Source: a virus. Taken from it: a stretch of DNA of 64,000 nucleotides. The translations under genes and the position numbers were made by a program. Position 1 is the stretch's first letter; each line of letters begins with the position of its first letter. A model generated the notes under the pieces. That model had not been told where the DNA came from and ran no database searches. It saw only the letters and a list, made by a program, of their open reading frames with translations. Positions 46,952 through 55,673 of the stretch are shown here, piece after piece. Location of the stretch: the IMG/VR virus record IMGVR_UViG_3300028197_000003, positions 62,001 through 126,000 of that record; one strand, 5' to 3'.

Positions 46952-47214
46952 TGGATTTCAAAGTAAAATGTTTGCAATGCAATACTGAGATTGAAGACAC
47001 TGGTAAGTTTCATACTTGTGGGTGTCCTAACGGTCTATCTTTTTGCAACGGTAAAATCACTGCTATGGATATGGGACTTGTGGTAGAAGTTCCCATTTAT
47101 AGGCAGGAATCCAAAGTGCATAAGCAAAGCAGTTACCTGTCTCCGGAAGATCTAAGTTTTCAAGAGAGGCGACGGGACCGAGATTTCAAAAAATTGTCAT
47201 ACGACGTACGATAA
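46951..47214 (+). CDS. Small Cys-rich zinc-ribbon-like protein (87 aa)
   Basis: The N-terminal half has Cys at about 7, 10, 23, 25 and 32 (VKCLQCNTEI, FHTCGCPNG, FCNG), spaced like a zinc ribbon. The C-terminal half is charged with DLSFQERRRDRDFKKLSYDV. It starts in a TAATG overlap with the oxygenase. Possibly related to the short DUF7695-type phage zinc proteins. Function unknown. Confidence 0.6.
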   Translation: MDFKVKCLQCNTEIEDTGKFHTCGCPNGLSFCNGKITAMDMGLVVEVPIYRQESKVHKQSSYLSPEDLSFQERRRDRDFKKLSYDVR

Positions 47215-47246
47215 ATATTGACAGGATCCTTTGGGTCCTTTATACT
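47210..47246 (+). promoter_or_regulatory. Overlapping late-type box, sigma70 promoter and hairpin
   Basis: GATAAATA (47210-47217) is directly followed by TTGACA (47218-47223), a 17-base spacer and TATACT (47241-47246). Inside the spacer AGGATCC (47223-47229) pairs with GGGTCCT (47233-47239) around TTT, with one G-T pair. The hairpin is followed by TTTATA rather than a long T run, so it is at most a weak terminator. The combination could give early and late expression of the glycan cassette. Confidence 0.7.
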
Positions 47247-47267
47247 ATAGACAACTTTACTACCACA

Positions 47268-47495
47268 ATGTCCCGAGGAGTCTTCCTTTCCAAATTCAAG
47301 AACTATACTAAAATCTTAGTAGATGCAGTAGAGGAAAAAACCGATCTTGAATATGAGCATCCTTCTCTGTATGAAAATCTAATTTCTCACTACAGAGATC
47401 AAGAAGTTTATTTCTATGAAGACCAGGACAAAAACTACAATGTACTGATTGATAAGTTAGAATATGACCTTATGAATTCTGGCATGTGGGGATGA
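47268..47495 (+). CDS. Small unknown protein (75 aa) heading the glycan cassette
   Basis: The protein is acidic and helical with SRGVFLSKFKNYTKILVDAV then LYENLISHYRDQEVYFYEDQ. First gene behind the promoter at 47210-47246; its stop overlaps the cupin gene by four bases. No family recognised. Confidence 0.6.
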   Translation: MSRGVFLSKFKNYTKILVDAVEEKTDLEYEHPSLYENLISHYRDQEVYFYEDQDKNYNVLIDKLEYDLMNSGMWG

Positions 47496-47851
47496 AAGAG
47501 AATCGCCCTTGGGGTTGGTATGAAACTATTGAAGATGGATCAGACTACAAACTAAAAAAGATCTATCTGCACCCAAGACAACGTTTCTCACTCCAATTCC
47601 ACAGGAAAAGAACAGAACAGTGGATCGTAATTCAAGGTAGTGGTGTAATCACTTTAGGTCACGATGATCTTGAATGCAAACCAGGGGATAGTTTTACTAT
47701 CGGTATTGAACAACGTCATCGTGCTGAAGCAGGTGATGATGGACTTACTTTTTTTGAAGTACAAAGAGGTGAGTGTGATGAATGTGACATTGTCCGTATA
47801 GAGGATGATTACGGTCGCACTGGCAATTCAATTTTAGATTATTTGATATGA
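47492..47851 (+). CDS. Cupin of the mannose-6-phosphate isomerase type II family
   Basis: The start is ATG 47492 (ATGA overlap). The 119-residue protein is a single cupin: RPWGWYETIEDGSDYKLKKI, then FSLQFHRKRTEQWIVIQGSG (about 36-55), CKPGDSFTIGIEQRHRAEA (about 68-86). This is the isomerase domain of bifunctional mannose-1-P guanylyltransferase/isomerases standing alone. It would make mannose-6-phosphate for GDP-mannose. Confidence 0.85.
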   Translation: MKENRPWGWYETIEDGSDYKLKKIYLHPRQRFSLQFHRKRTEQWIVIQGSGVITLGHDDLECKPGDSFTIGIEQRHRAEAGDDGLTFFEVQRGECDECDIVRIEDDYGRTGNSILDYLI

Positions 47852-48795
47852 CTTACATGGTTACCGGCGGTGCCGGGTTTATTGGTAGTAACTTTTTACA
47901 TTTCCTCACTAAAAAAACGTCAGAACCTATTGTCGTACTTGATAATCTGACTTACGCTGGTGACATGAGATTTATTCCTGTTACTAAGCAGGTAAAATTT
48001 GAGTGGTGTGATATCTCAAATGAAGATCATGTATTGTTTCTATTTGAGAAATACCAACCCAAAAAGATCTGGCATTTTGCGGCAGAGAGTCACGTAGATA
48101 ATAGCATCGCCAACTATCGACCTTTCCTAGAGGCAAATGTTATAGGCACTATCAATCTCCTCAATGCTTCATTGAATACGGAGGTTGAAAAGTTCCATCA
48201 CATTTCTACTGATGAGGTGTATGGATCTCTGGAGTATGACGATACGGAACTCTTCACAGAAGAGACCCCATACAATCCTAAAAACCCATACTCTGCAAGC
48301 AAAGCAGCATCAGATCATTATGTCAAGACTTGGCATAATACATATGATCTTCCATACCTAATCACTAACTGTAGTAATAACTATGGTGTGCGTCAGCACG
48401 TAGAAAAACTTATTCCAAAAGTTATCGGTCGTGCAATGAGGGACGAGGTTACTTACATGTATGGGGGTGGTCAACAGATCCGTGATTGGTTGTATGTCAA
48501 CGATCATTGTGAAGCAATCTGGTCACTAGAAAAAGAAGGTGTAATCAATAACCATTTCAATATTGGTGGTGGTTGTGAAATGAGAAACATTGATGTGACT
48601 AAGAAAATCTTGGATCTTTTGAAAAAACCACATGATCTTATTGGGATATCCCATGAAAGACCTGGTCAAGACAAGCGTTATGGCATAAAATATGATAAAC
48701 TGACTAAGTGTACTGGGTGGAAACCCTGTACTGATTTTGATTACGGACTACGTGCAACTGTTTCATGGTACTTAGAAAGATGGGGACTGATCTGA
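47848..48795 (+). CDS. rfbB: dTDP-glucose 4,6-dehydratase (RmlB/RfbB-like)
   Basis: The 315-residue extended SDR has VTGGAGFIGSNFLHFL (about 5-20), DNLTYAGDM, HFAAESHVDNSI (about 78), the HISTDEVYGSL signature (about 119) and PYSASKAASDH (about 145) with catalytic Tyr-Lys, then NCSNNYG.RQ. The STDEVYG motif defines NDP-glucose 4,6-dehydratases making 4-keto-6-deoxy sugars. Nucleotide specificity (dTDP or other) is inferred from family. Confidence 0.93.
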   Translation: MTYMVTGGAGFIGSNFLHFLTKKTSEPIVVLDNLTYAGDMRFIPVTKQVKFEWCDISNEDHVLFLFEKYQPKKIWHFAAESHVDNSIANYRPFLEANVIGTINLLNASLNTEVEKFHHISTDEVYGSLEYDDTELFTEETPYNPKNPYSASKAASDHYVKTWHNTYDLPYLITNCSNNYGVRQHVEKLIPKVIGRAMRDEVTYMYGGGQQIRDWLYVNDHCEAIWSLEKEGVINNHFNIGGGCEMRNIDVTKKILDLLKKPHDLIGISHERPGQDKRYGIKYDKLTKCTGWKPCTDFDYGLRATVSWYLERWGLI

Positions 48796-49619
48796 AGTCC
48801 TACAACAGTCCGGTCACTCTCTATGGTCCTGGTTTTGTAGGTGGTAGGTATGCTGAGATGTTTCCTGATACTTTGGTACAGGAACGCGATGAATACAAAC
48901 CACAATCTAAGAAGATTCTCTACATGATCTCTACGGTGGACAACTATAATGTTCACAAGGATCTCAATATGGATGTTGATACTAATCTTCGTCTTCTTTG
49001 TGATGTCTTACATCATTGTCGTAATGAAGACATTGAGTTCAACTTTATCTCCTCATGGTTTGTGTATGGTAAGGGGTGCGAGATTCCTGCCCATGAGTCA
49101 GATCATTGCAACCCAACTGGGTTCTATAGCATCACCAAGAAGTGTGCAGAAGATCTAATCAAATCATTCTGTGATGTATACAAGATGAAGTATCGCATTC
49201 TTCGTCTTTGTAATGTTATGGGAGATGATCCCAAAGCATCAAAACAAAAGAATGCAATCATGTGGATGATCAATCAACTAAAAGAGCACAAACCAATTGA
49301 TCTTTATGATCAAGGTAGTCACCGTCGTGATGTCATGCATGTTGATGACGTATGTCGTGCAATCAAAACTGTTATTTCTGAAGGTGATTTGAATGCCGTC
49401 TATAATATTGGGTCAGGTATACCCACTCCTATTGCTGATATTGTTGATACAGCAGTATCTGTCTTGACCAGTCGTTCTGCCATAGATATGATTGATCCTC
49501 CCAAGTTTCATAATGATGTCCAGACACAAGACTTTTATCTTGACACCACTAAACTTCAGGAATTAGGATTCAGACCAAGCATGGACACAGTTGAAATCGT
49601 GGAGTCGTTATGCTCGTAA
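48780..49619 (+). CDS. NAD-dependent epimerase/reductase-like protein
   Basis: The start is ATG 48780, overlapping the previous gene by 16 bases. The 279-residue SDR-like protein has an atypical nucleotide loop TLYGPGFVGGRYAEMF (glycine positions shifted), FNFISSWFVYGKG, FYSITKKCAEDLIKSF giving a Tyr-x3-Lys pair, LRLCNVMGDD and RRDVMHVDDVCRAIK. It may reduce or epimerise the keto-sugar made by the upstream enzyme, for example an RmlD- or GDP-fucose-synthase-like step. Confidence 0.8.
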   Translation: MGTDLKSYNSPVTLYGPGFVGGRYAEMFPDTLVQERDEYKPQSKKILYMISTVDNYNVHKDLNMDVDTNLRLLCDVLHHCRNEDIEFNFISSWFVYGKGCEIPAHESDHCNPTGFYSITKKCAEDLIKSFCDVYKMKYRILRLCNVMGDDPKASKQKNAIMWMINQLKEHKPIDLYDQGSHRRDVMHVDDVCRAIKTVISEGDLNAVYNIGSGIPTPIADIVDTAVSVLTSRSAIDMIDPPKFHNDVQTQDFYLDTTKLQELGFRPSMDTVEIVESLCS

Positions 49620-50911
49620 GAAAGAAAGTTGAAAACTTTATTGATGCCCTAGAGGCAGATGGTGAAAAACTATTTCCCTACATGGCAAACAGGGGATGGC
49701 AACCAGGTGATAACATTTACTATTCTGGTCCTTACTGGGACAATCAAGAACCTGCTGCCGCTATCACTACCTTACTCCAAGGTAAATGGTTGCCTGCTGG
49801 TGAAGAAGTCAACAAATTTGAACGTGCATTCTCTAAGCAGTTTGAGTTTGACTATTCTGTGATGGTGAACAGTGGATCATCTGCCAACCTGGTGATGATT
49901 GCTGCACTAAAAAAGTATTTTGATTGGCATGATGGTGATGAGATCATTGTCTGCACCTGTGGGTTCCCCACAACTATCAATCCCATCATCCAGAATGGTC
50001 TTACACCAGTCTTTGTAGATATCAACTATGGTGATCTCAACTGGGATCTTGATCAACTAGAGAGCAAGATTACTCCTAGAACTGTGGCGCTTTTTTCGTC
50101 TCCTGTTCTGGGAAATCCCTATGACTTCGATAAGTTCATCGAGATTGTCGATAGGAATAACCTGCGGTACATCGCTGACAACTGTGACTCGCTCGGTTCC
50201 AAGTGGCGTGGTGAGTTGCTTACCAAACATGCCGTCGCAGCGTCTTGTTCTTTCTATCCAGCGCACCATATCAGCACGATTGAAGGCGGGATGGTTTCTT
50301 CTAACATTGAGGAGATCGTTCAGATCGCCAGGTCTTTCGCATGGTGGGGGAGAGGTTGTTATTGTGTAGGAACCCAGAATAAATTGCCCAACGGTGTCTG
50401 TGGGCAACGCTTCGACCGCTGGTTGGAAGGGTACGATCAAGATGTCGATCATAAGTATGTCTTTGGCGTTCAAGGATACAACCTCAAGCCTGCCGACTTG
50501 CAAGGGTCTATTGGGTTGGTACAACTGACTAAGCAAAATGAGATACATAGCATCCGTCGTAGCAACAAAGCTAGACTTCACGAGATCTTCAGTCAGATTC
50601 CGGGTGCTCGGGTTATTGAAGAGAAAGAGCATGCAGAGACTAGTTGGTTTGGTGTTCCTATCGTCTGCGAAGAATATAAACACCGCCTCGTAAAATATTT
50701 AGAGAGTAATAAAGTCCAGACAAGGAACTATTTTGCTGGTAATATTCTAATGCATCCTGCATACCAACATATTGAACCTGCAAGCAATTATCCAAACGCA
50801 TGTAAGGTTTTAGATAATGTATTTTTTGTTGGATGTAGTCCTGTTATTACTGAACCTATGTTAGAATACATAGATGAGGTTGTTTCTAATTACATTTCTG
50901 AAAATTACTAA
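49610..50911 (+). CDS. rfbH: RfbH/E1-like 3-dehydrase (DegT/DnrJ fold, His at the lysine site)
   Basis: The 433-residue DegT/DnrJ protein has GSSANLVMIAAL (about 88-99) and SFYPAHHISTIEGGMVSS (about 213-230). A His replaces the PLP-binding Lys, as in CDP-4-keto-6-deoxyglucose-3-dehydrase (E1, RfbH) and ColD. Further, GRGCYCVGTQ (Cys about 249 and 251) and NGVCGQRF provide Cys like those of the E1 2Fe-2S cluster. It would remove the 3-hydroxyl of a 4-keto-6-deoxy sugar, leading to a 3,6-dideoxyhexose. The E3 reductase partner is not in the window. Confidence 0.9.
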   Translation: MLVRKKVENFIDALEADGEKLFPYMANRGWQPGDNIYYSGPYWDNQEPAAAITTLLQGKWLPAGEEVNKFERAFSKQFEFDYSVMVNSGSSANLVMIAALKKYFDWHDGDEIIVCTCGFPTTINPIIQNGLTPVFVDINYGDLNWDLDQLESKITPRTVALFSSPVLGNPYDFDKFIEIVDRNNLRYIADNCDSLGSKWRGELLTKHAVAASCSFYPAHHISTIEGGMVSSNIEEIVQIARSFAWWGRGCYCVGTQNKLPNGVCGQRFDRWLEGYDQDVDHKYVFGVQGYNLKPADLQGSIGLVQLTKQNEIHSIRRSNKARLHEIFSQIPGARVIEEKEHAETSWFGVPIVCEEYKHRLVKYLESNKVQTRNYFAGNILMHPAYQHIEPASNYPNACKVLDNVFFVGCSPVITEPMLEYIDEVVSNYISENY

Positions 50912-52011
50912 TGGATAGACAAAAGCGAGCATTGGTCCTGGGTGCCGGTGGTTTCATCGGTAGTCATATGGTCAAGCGACTCAAGACCGAAGGGTATTGG
51001 GTTCGTGGTGTGGACCTCAAGGTTCCTGACTTCTCAGATTCAGTAGCGGATGAATTCATCCAAGGTGATCTGCGAGATTATACTTTTGTCGAACGTGTAA
51101 TTGAGTACAAGGGTGAACAGGGTAACTTTTATAACTCTGTTCCCTACCAGTACATCGACACCTTTGATGAGATCTATCAGTTTGCTGCTGACATGGGTGG
51201 TGCTGGTTACATCTTTACTGGTGAGCATGATGCAGATATCATGCACAACTCTGCAAGCATCAACTTGAACTTGCTGCAGTCAGTCTATAAATTCAATGAG
51301 ACCTTTGATGGTCGTGATAAAGAGTGGACTGTAGCAAATCGTCCTAAGAAAGATCAACCCACAAAGATCTTTTATAGTTCTTCTGCTTGCATGTATCCAG
51401 AGCACAATCAACTAGACCCCGATAATCCAGACTGCCGTGAAGAATCTGCGTACCCTGCTGCTCCTGATTCGGAGTACGGCTGGGAAAAACTCTTTAGCGA
51501 AAGACTTTACTTTGCTTACAACCGTAATCATGGGATTCCTGTTCGTGTCGCTCGCTATCACAACATCTTCGGACCTGAAGGAACCTGGGAAGGTGGAAAA
51601 GAGAAGGCACCTGCTGCAATCTGCCGCAAAGTCGCTTTCCTCCCGCTCCAAGGTGGAGCTATCGAGGTGTGGGGAGACGGCTTACAGACTCGTTCCTTCT
51701 TGTTCATTGATGAATGCATCGAAGCGACTTGGAGACTGATGCAGTCTGACTTCATGGGTCCTGTGAACATTGGATCTGAGGAGATGGTCACCATCAATCA
51801 ACTGGCAGAAATCACGGCGAAAGTTGCACGTAAAGATGTTACCAAGATTCATCTTGATGTTCCTCACACAGGTGTTCGAGGACGCAACTCCAACAACGAT
51901 CTAATTCGAGAGAAATTAGGTTGGGATTATTCTCAATCCCTTGAAGAAGGTATCTCTCTGACTTACAATTGGATCATTCAACAAATCGGGAAGAACCTTG
52001 AGGGATCATGA
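50911..52011 (+). CDS. GDP-mannose 3,5-epimerase-like SDR
   Basis: The 366-residue extended SDR has LVLGAGGFIGSHMVKRL (about 8-24), FAADMGGAGYIFTGEHDAD (about 91-109), FYSSSACMYPEHNQL (Ser/Thr site, about 152), YGWEKLFSERL (Tyr-Lys, about 190), and ARYHNIFGPEGTWEGGKEKA. The ADMGG.GYI and GPEGTW.GG segments are characteristic of GDP-mannose 3,5-epimerase, which makes GDP-L-galactose or gulose. It shares one base with the previous gene (TAATG). Confidence 0.88.
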   Translation: MDRQKRALVLGAGGFIGSHMVKRLKTEGYWVRGVDLKVPDFSDSVADEFIQGDLRDYTFVERVIEYKGEQGNFYNSVPYQYIDTFDEIYQFAADMGGAGYIFTGEHDADIMHNSASINLNLLQSVYKFNETFDGRDKEWTVANRPKKDQPTKIFYSSSACMYPEHNQLDPDNPDCREESAYPAAPDSEYGWEKLFSERLYFAYNRNHGIPVRVARYHNIFGPEGTWEGGKEKAPAAICRKVAFLPLQGGAIEVWGDGLQTRSFLFIDECIEATWRLMQSDFMGPVNIGSEEMVTINQLAEITAKVARKDVTKIHLDVPHTGVRGRNSNNDLIREKLGWDYSQSLEEGISLTYNWIIQQIGKNLEGS

Positions 52012-52664
52012 ACACTACGTATAACTATGAACGCGATGCTCTGAAGTCTACTTTCACAGGGCACACTAAAGTTTTTGAAAATTTCTCTCAAGCATACCAG
52101 GATTTGTTTGTCCTAACTATGTTGAATGGAAAAAAGAATGGTAAGTATGTGGAGGTGGGTGCTAATCATCCCCAATCTTTGAACAATACTTTCCTACTTG
52201 AGACAGTATTTGGTTGGCGTGGTTTCTCTGTAGAGATTGAGCGTTCAATGTGTGAGGTTTTCAACGGAGACATGGCACGGCAGAACCAATGCTATGAAGC
52301 AGATGCCACTACGTTTGATTACTCCGAGGCAATCGCTAAAGAAAAGTGGCAGGGTCGTATTGATTACTTCTCTGTTGACTGTGAACCTCCTGAGGTGACG
52401 TTCAAGGCACTCAAAGCATTCCCTCATGATGAATTCCGTGCCAGCGTTATCACCTTTGAACATGACTCGTACAAGGACGGTGAGACTATCCGTGATCATT
52501 CACGTCAATTCTTAGAAGATCTTGGTTACCAACTGGTATGTGCCAGTGTTTGTAATGGTGGTAATTCTTATGAAGATTGGTGGGTTGATCCTACTGTTGT
52601 AAAAGAATCAGTTTGGAAACCCTTTGAGTGTGTTGATGTAGAAGCACGAAACATTTTGGTATGA
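52008..52664 (+). CDS. FkbM-family methyltransferase-like protein
   Basis: The 218-residue protein has SQAYQDLFVLTMLNGKKNGK and YVEVGANHPQSLNNTFLLE (SAM-binding strand and loop, about 47-65), then WRGFSVEIERSMCE (acidic end of strand 2) and DYFSVDCEPPE (about 124). This is the FkbM pattern of O-methyltransferases acting on sugars. Starts in an ATGA overlap; it likely methylates a glycan product of the cassette. Confidence 0.85.
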   Translation: MNTTYNYERDALKSTFTGHTKVFENFSQAYQDLFVLTMLNGKKNGKYVEVGANHPQSLNNTFLLETVFGWRGFSVEIERSMCEVFNGDMARQNQCYEADATTFDYSEAIAKEKWQGRIDYFSVDCEPPEVTFKALKAFPHDEFRASVITFEHDSYKDGETIRDHSRQFLEDLGYQLVCASVCNGGNSYEDWWVDPTVVKESVWKPFECVDVEARNILV

Positions 52665-53434
52665 AACTATCTCATTGGTATGGAAGACTTGGTAACAACA
52701 TTCAACAGTGTGCTGTTGGTTTGATGTGTGCTCAGGCATACAACACCGAGTTTATCCAACCCCTAGAGCACGAGATAATTCCTACCTTCACTGAAAAGTT
52801 TGGTGACACTAGAAGGTCTGGGTTTAGTAAATTTTTTTATTATGATGGACCATTCAGAGAAGTTCCGATCGAAATCGGTAAAATTTATACCGAGATCCGA
52901 TCGTTTTGTAAAACATATATCAGACCGCGTCTTGACCTCCCAAATGTGGAGGTGGATCCTGATTGCCTTGTTATTCATATTCGTAGTGGAGATGTCTTTG
53001 ACCGGGGGGTTGATAATCCTGGTCAATATGTCCCTAATCCTTACTGTTTTTATGGTGCACTACTTGAGAATTTTGAGAAGGCAATTGTCGTCACTGAACC
53101 TGACCGACACAATCCAATTGTTGAAGAACTCAGGTGGAATCCTAAGGTTACGATCCAATCTAAAAGCGTTGCGGAGGATTTTGCTACGCTAATGGCAGCA
53201 AAACATGTTGCTACGTCTGGAGTAGGGACGTTTGGTATTGCTGCAGCACTTTGTAGTGATAAAATTACTAATCTTTATTGCACAGACCTGTGTATTGGTG
53301 AACATCTAAATTATAAAATGCTTTATAATACGGATGTAGTCATCAATATGATGGTCCTGATGGACTATATCAAAACAGGAGAGTGGGCGAACACTAATGA
53401 ACAACGAGAGTTCCTCTTTAGTTACAAGGTATAA
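52661..53434 (+). CDS. Fucosyltransferase-like protein (HxRxGD type)
   Basis: The 257-residue protein starts MKLSHWYGRLGNNIQQCAVG, a GRLGNN.Q motif shared with GT11 fucosyltransferases. It has LVIHIRSGDVFD (about 103-114), the HxRxGD-type nucleotide-sugar motif of alpha-1,2/1,6- and O-fucosyltransferases. Later TLMAAKHVATSGVGTFGIAA aligns with the SxxSxF region. Likely donor is GDP-fucose or GDP-L-galactose. Overlaps neighbours on both sides. Confidence 0.8.
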   Translation: MKLSHWYGRLGNNIQQCAVGLMCAQAYNTEFIQPLEHEIIPTFTEKFGDTRRSGFSKFFYYDGPFREVPIEIGKIYTEIRSFCKTYIRPRLDLPNVEVDPDCLVIHIRSGDVFDRGVDNPGQYVPNPYCFYGALLENFEKAIVVTEPDRHNPIVEELRWNPKVTIQSKSVAEDFATLMAAKHVATSGVGTFGIAAALCSDKITNLYCTDLCIGEHLNYKMLYNTDVVINMMVLMDYIKTGEWANTNEQREFLFSYKV

Positions 53435-53939
53435 ACTCAAGGTTACTCATCAAAAACTGATTGAGAATCTGTGTCATGAGATGCCCTACTATTTTTTCAA
53501 GGACTGTGCCTACGGCAACGTAGACCATCCCTTGAGAAAAGAAATGAATCCTTACTTCAGTCATACGTTATTGCATGTCAAGGGCACAACGTCTGACTTT
53601 TTTTATAAGTTTCCATGGGATGAGATTGGTAAAGCAATCAACCTACCAGACAAGAAAATGTTCAGGGCACACATGACCCTGCAATATCCTAGACCCACTG
53701 CTGTGGGTGTACCTCACAATCCCCACGTTGATGACGACCGTCCACATGTAGTTGCACTCTATTATCCTAATGATTCTGATGGCGACACATACTTTTTTGA
53801 TTCATCTGGTGAAGTGATACATACAGAAGAACCTAAACGTGGTAAAATAATAGTGTTCAATGGCAGAACACTCCACTCCAGTTCTTCTCCCTCCTCTAAC
53901 GTACGCTTTTCTTTGAACATAAATTATGGCAGTCTATGA
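53397..53939 (+). CDS. 2OG-Fe(II) oxygenase, second of three
   Basis: The 180-residue protein has HNPHVDDDRPHVVALYYPND (HxD at about 116-118), a Gly-rich turn, RGKIIVFNGRTLHSSSSP (distal His near 162) and VRFSLNINY (Arg near 171). The metal site is complete. It overlaps the fucosyltransferase-like gene by 38 bases. The location among glycan genes suggests a sugar or glycoprotein target, unproven. Confidence 0.82.
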   Translation: MNNESSSLVTRYKLKVTHQKLIENLCHEMPYYFFKDCAYGNVDHPLRKEMNPYFSHTLLHVKGTTSDFFYKFPWDEIGKAINLPDKKMFRAHMTLQYPRPTAVGVPHNPHVDDDRPHVVALYYPNDSDGDTYFFDSSGEVIHTEEPKRGKIIVFNGRTLHSSSSPSSNVRFSLNINYGSL

Positions 53940-54771
53940 TGTGTTCACGTTCTATAATGAACTGGACTTACTTGAACTAAGAATGAATATTCTTGGTAAC
54001 GAAGTAGATTATTTTGTTATCAATGAAGCTAATATTACTTTTACTGGTAAACAAAAACCTATGTACTTCTCCGAGAACCGTAAGCGGTTCAAGAAGTGGG
54101 AAGACAAGATCATTTATCATGAGACGATTGATGACAATCAAACGTTAGAAAATTTCTGGGAGAATGTTCCGTACCACCGGAGCATGATGGAAGATGATAT
54201 CTATAAACTGCCACTGCCATACCAACGTGCATGCTTCCATAAAGACAGTGCAATCTATGCTCTGCTAGGTAAGGTAAAGGATGACGACATCATCCTTACC
54301 AGTGATGCTGATGAAATTGCAAATCCTGAAGCATTGAAATGTATTGATGAATGGTTTGATCCTAGTAATCATTACGTTCTTACTGGTCCTCTTTATTACT
54401 ACTACCTCAACGTCAAGTGTGAAGACCAGTGGATGGGAACCAGAGTGTGTGATTTCAAAACACTGAAGACAATGAGTGTTGACAAACTCCGTCAGTCACA
54501 TCATGAGGCATATAAGATTGCTAACGCTTCATGGCATTGGAGTTTCTTCGGTGATGCAGACACGGTACGGCAGAAGATGGACGCCTATGAGCACCAGGAA
54601 AATAATAAAGAAGAGTTTAGGTCTAGTATGGAGGACAGGATCAAGCATAATTTAGATCCTTATGGTCGTAGTTATCTTTATCAACCTACGGTAGTTGATA
54701 TTGATGATAGTTTCCCTTCATATGTGAGGGCACAGAAGAATCGTAAACTGAAGAAGTTTGTGAAAGTATGA
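53926..54771 (+). CDS. GT17-like glycosyltransferase
   Basis: The 281-residue protein begins VYDVFTFYNELDLLELRMNI, the opening of family 17 (beta-1,4-N-acetylglucosaminyltransferase III-like), and has DDIILTSDADEIANPEAL (about 120-137) with a DxD-like metal site, and ASWHWSFFGDADTVRQK. It overlaps the oxygenase by 14 bases. Sugar specificity is inferred from the family only. Confidence 0.88.
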   Translation: MAVYDVFTFYNELDLLELRMNILGNEVDYFVINEANITFTGKQKPMYFSENRKRFKKWEDKIIYHETIDDNQTLENFWENVPYHRSMMEDDIYKLPLPYQRACFHKDSAIYALLGKVKDDDIILTSDADEIANPEALKCIDEWFDPSNHYVLTGPLYYYYLNVKCEDQWMGTRVCDFKTLKTMSVDKLRQSHHEAYKIANASWHWSFFGDADTVRQKMDAYEHQENNKEEFRSSMEDRIKHNLDPYGRSYLYQPTVVDIDDSFPSYVRAQKNRKLKKFVKV

Positions 54772-55673
54772 AACTGATTTCGGGACCAGCGGTTGCAGAT
54801 CTTTGTGACTACAGTTTTGGTGATCAAGCAGGCATGGTAGGAGGAGTCTATGGTGCCTTTATGAATGATGCTAATTCATCTAACACTGATTTCTTATGTG
54901 ATAAAGAGGTTATCAAACTATTCATTGATAATATCAGGTTGTATCACAGACCAATCAAGTGTGGTAATAAAAAAGATCAGGTGTGGATCAATGGTCTACA
55001 AAAACGTAATGATCTTATGAAACTCTGTGCTCATTATCCTGAGAAAAAATTTATAATTTTCTGCAACAACGAAGACACTCCTATCAATTCTGATATTGAT
55101 ATCCCCGACAATGTGTTGGGGATTTTTGCTGCAAATGCAGTGGGGTTCAAAGATAAATTATATCCATTTCCTTATGGTGTGGGTAGGAAGTTGAGTGCCA
55201 ATGATGAACGTCAAAGTATTCTCCACGCTGCTATGGAGAAGGATCCTAAACCTAAAAAACTACTCTACATCAATCATGCAGAGCACACTAACATCAGTGC
55301 ACGTGGCAACATCCGTGAAATCTTTAGCAAGTTACATTACGCCACGGTCGGGGAAGCGGTAAACTATCATACCTACGTGAGAGAGATTCAGAATCATAAA
55401 TTTATGATCTGTCCTCAAGGTAATGCAGTTGATTGTCACCGAAACTGGGAGGTTCTCTATCTAAAAAGGGTGCCAATCATGGTGAAAAATGATTACTTGC
55501 AAGAGTTGTATAAAAATTATCCTGTGTTATGGGTAGATGACTTTGGTAAGATCACTAAATCTGTGTTGTCGAATGCTCAAGATCTTTGTGACAAGGCTAG
55601 AAATATTGACACTAATCTGTTAGACTTATACTCGGTGTTCAACAGGGCAGTCAAACGTGCTAAAGATTCCTGA
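54768..55673 (+). CDS. Exostosin-like glycosyltransferase
   Basis: The 301-residue protein has two domains; the second contains HKFMICPQGNAVDCHRNWEV then LYLKRVPIMVKND (about 207-239), as in exostosin/GT47-like GT-B enzymes (F.lcP.G...D.hR.wEaL..g.iPi). No DxD is needed in this fold. ATGA overlap with the previous gene. Donor unknown. Confidence 0.75.
   Translation: MKLISGPAVADLCDYSFGDQAGMVGGVYGAFMNDANSSNTDFLCDKEVIKLFIDNIRLYHRPIKCGNKKDQVWINGLQKRNDLMKLCAHYPEKKFIIFCNNEDTPINSDIDIPDNVLGIFAANAVGFKDKLYPFPYGVGRKLSANDERQSILHAAMEKDPKPKKLLYINHAEHTNISARGNIREIFSKLHYATVGEAVNYHTYVREIQNHKFMICPQGNAVDCHRNWEVLYLKRVPIMVKNDYLQELYKNYPVLWVDDFGKITKSVLSNAQDLCDKARNIDTNLLDLYSVFNRAVKRAKDS

Noticed and set aside
47223-47239. 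Strong terminator before the glycan cassette
   Set aside because: The stem contains a G-T pair and is followed by TTTATACT, which is the -10 of a good promoter, rather than a T run.
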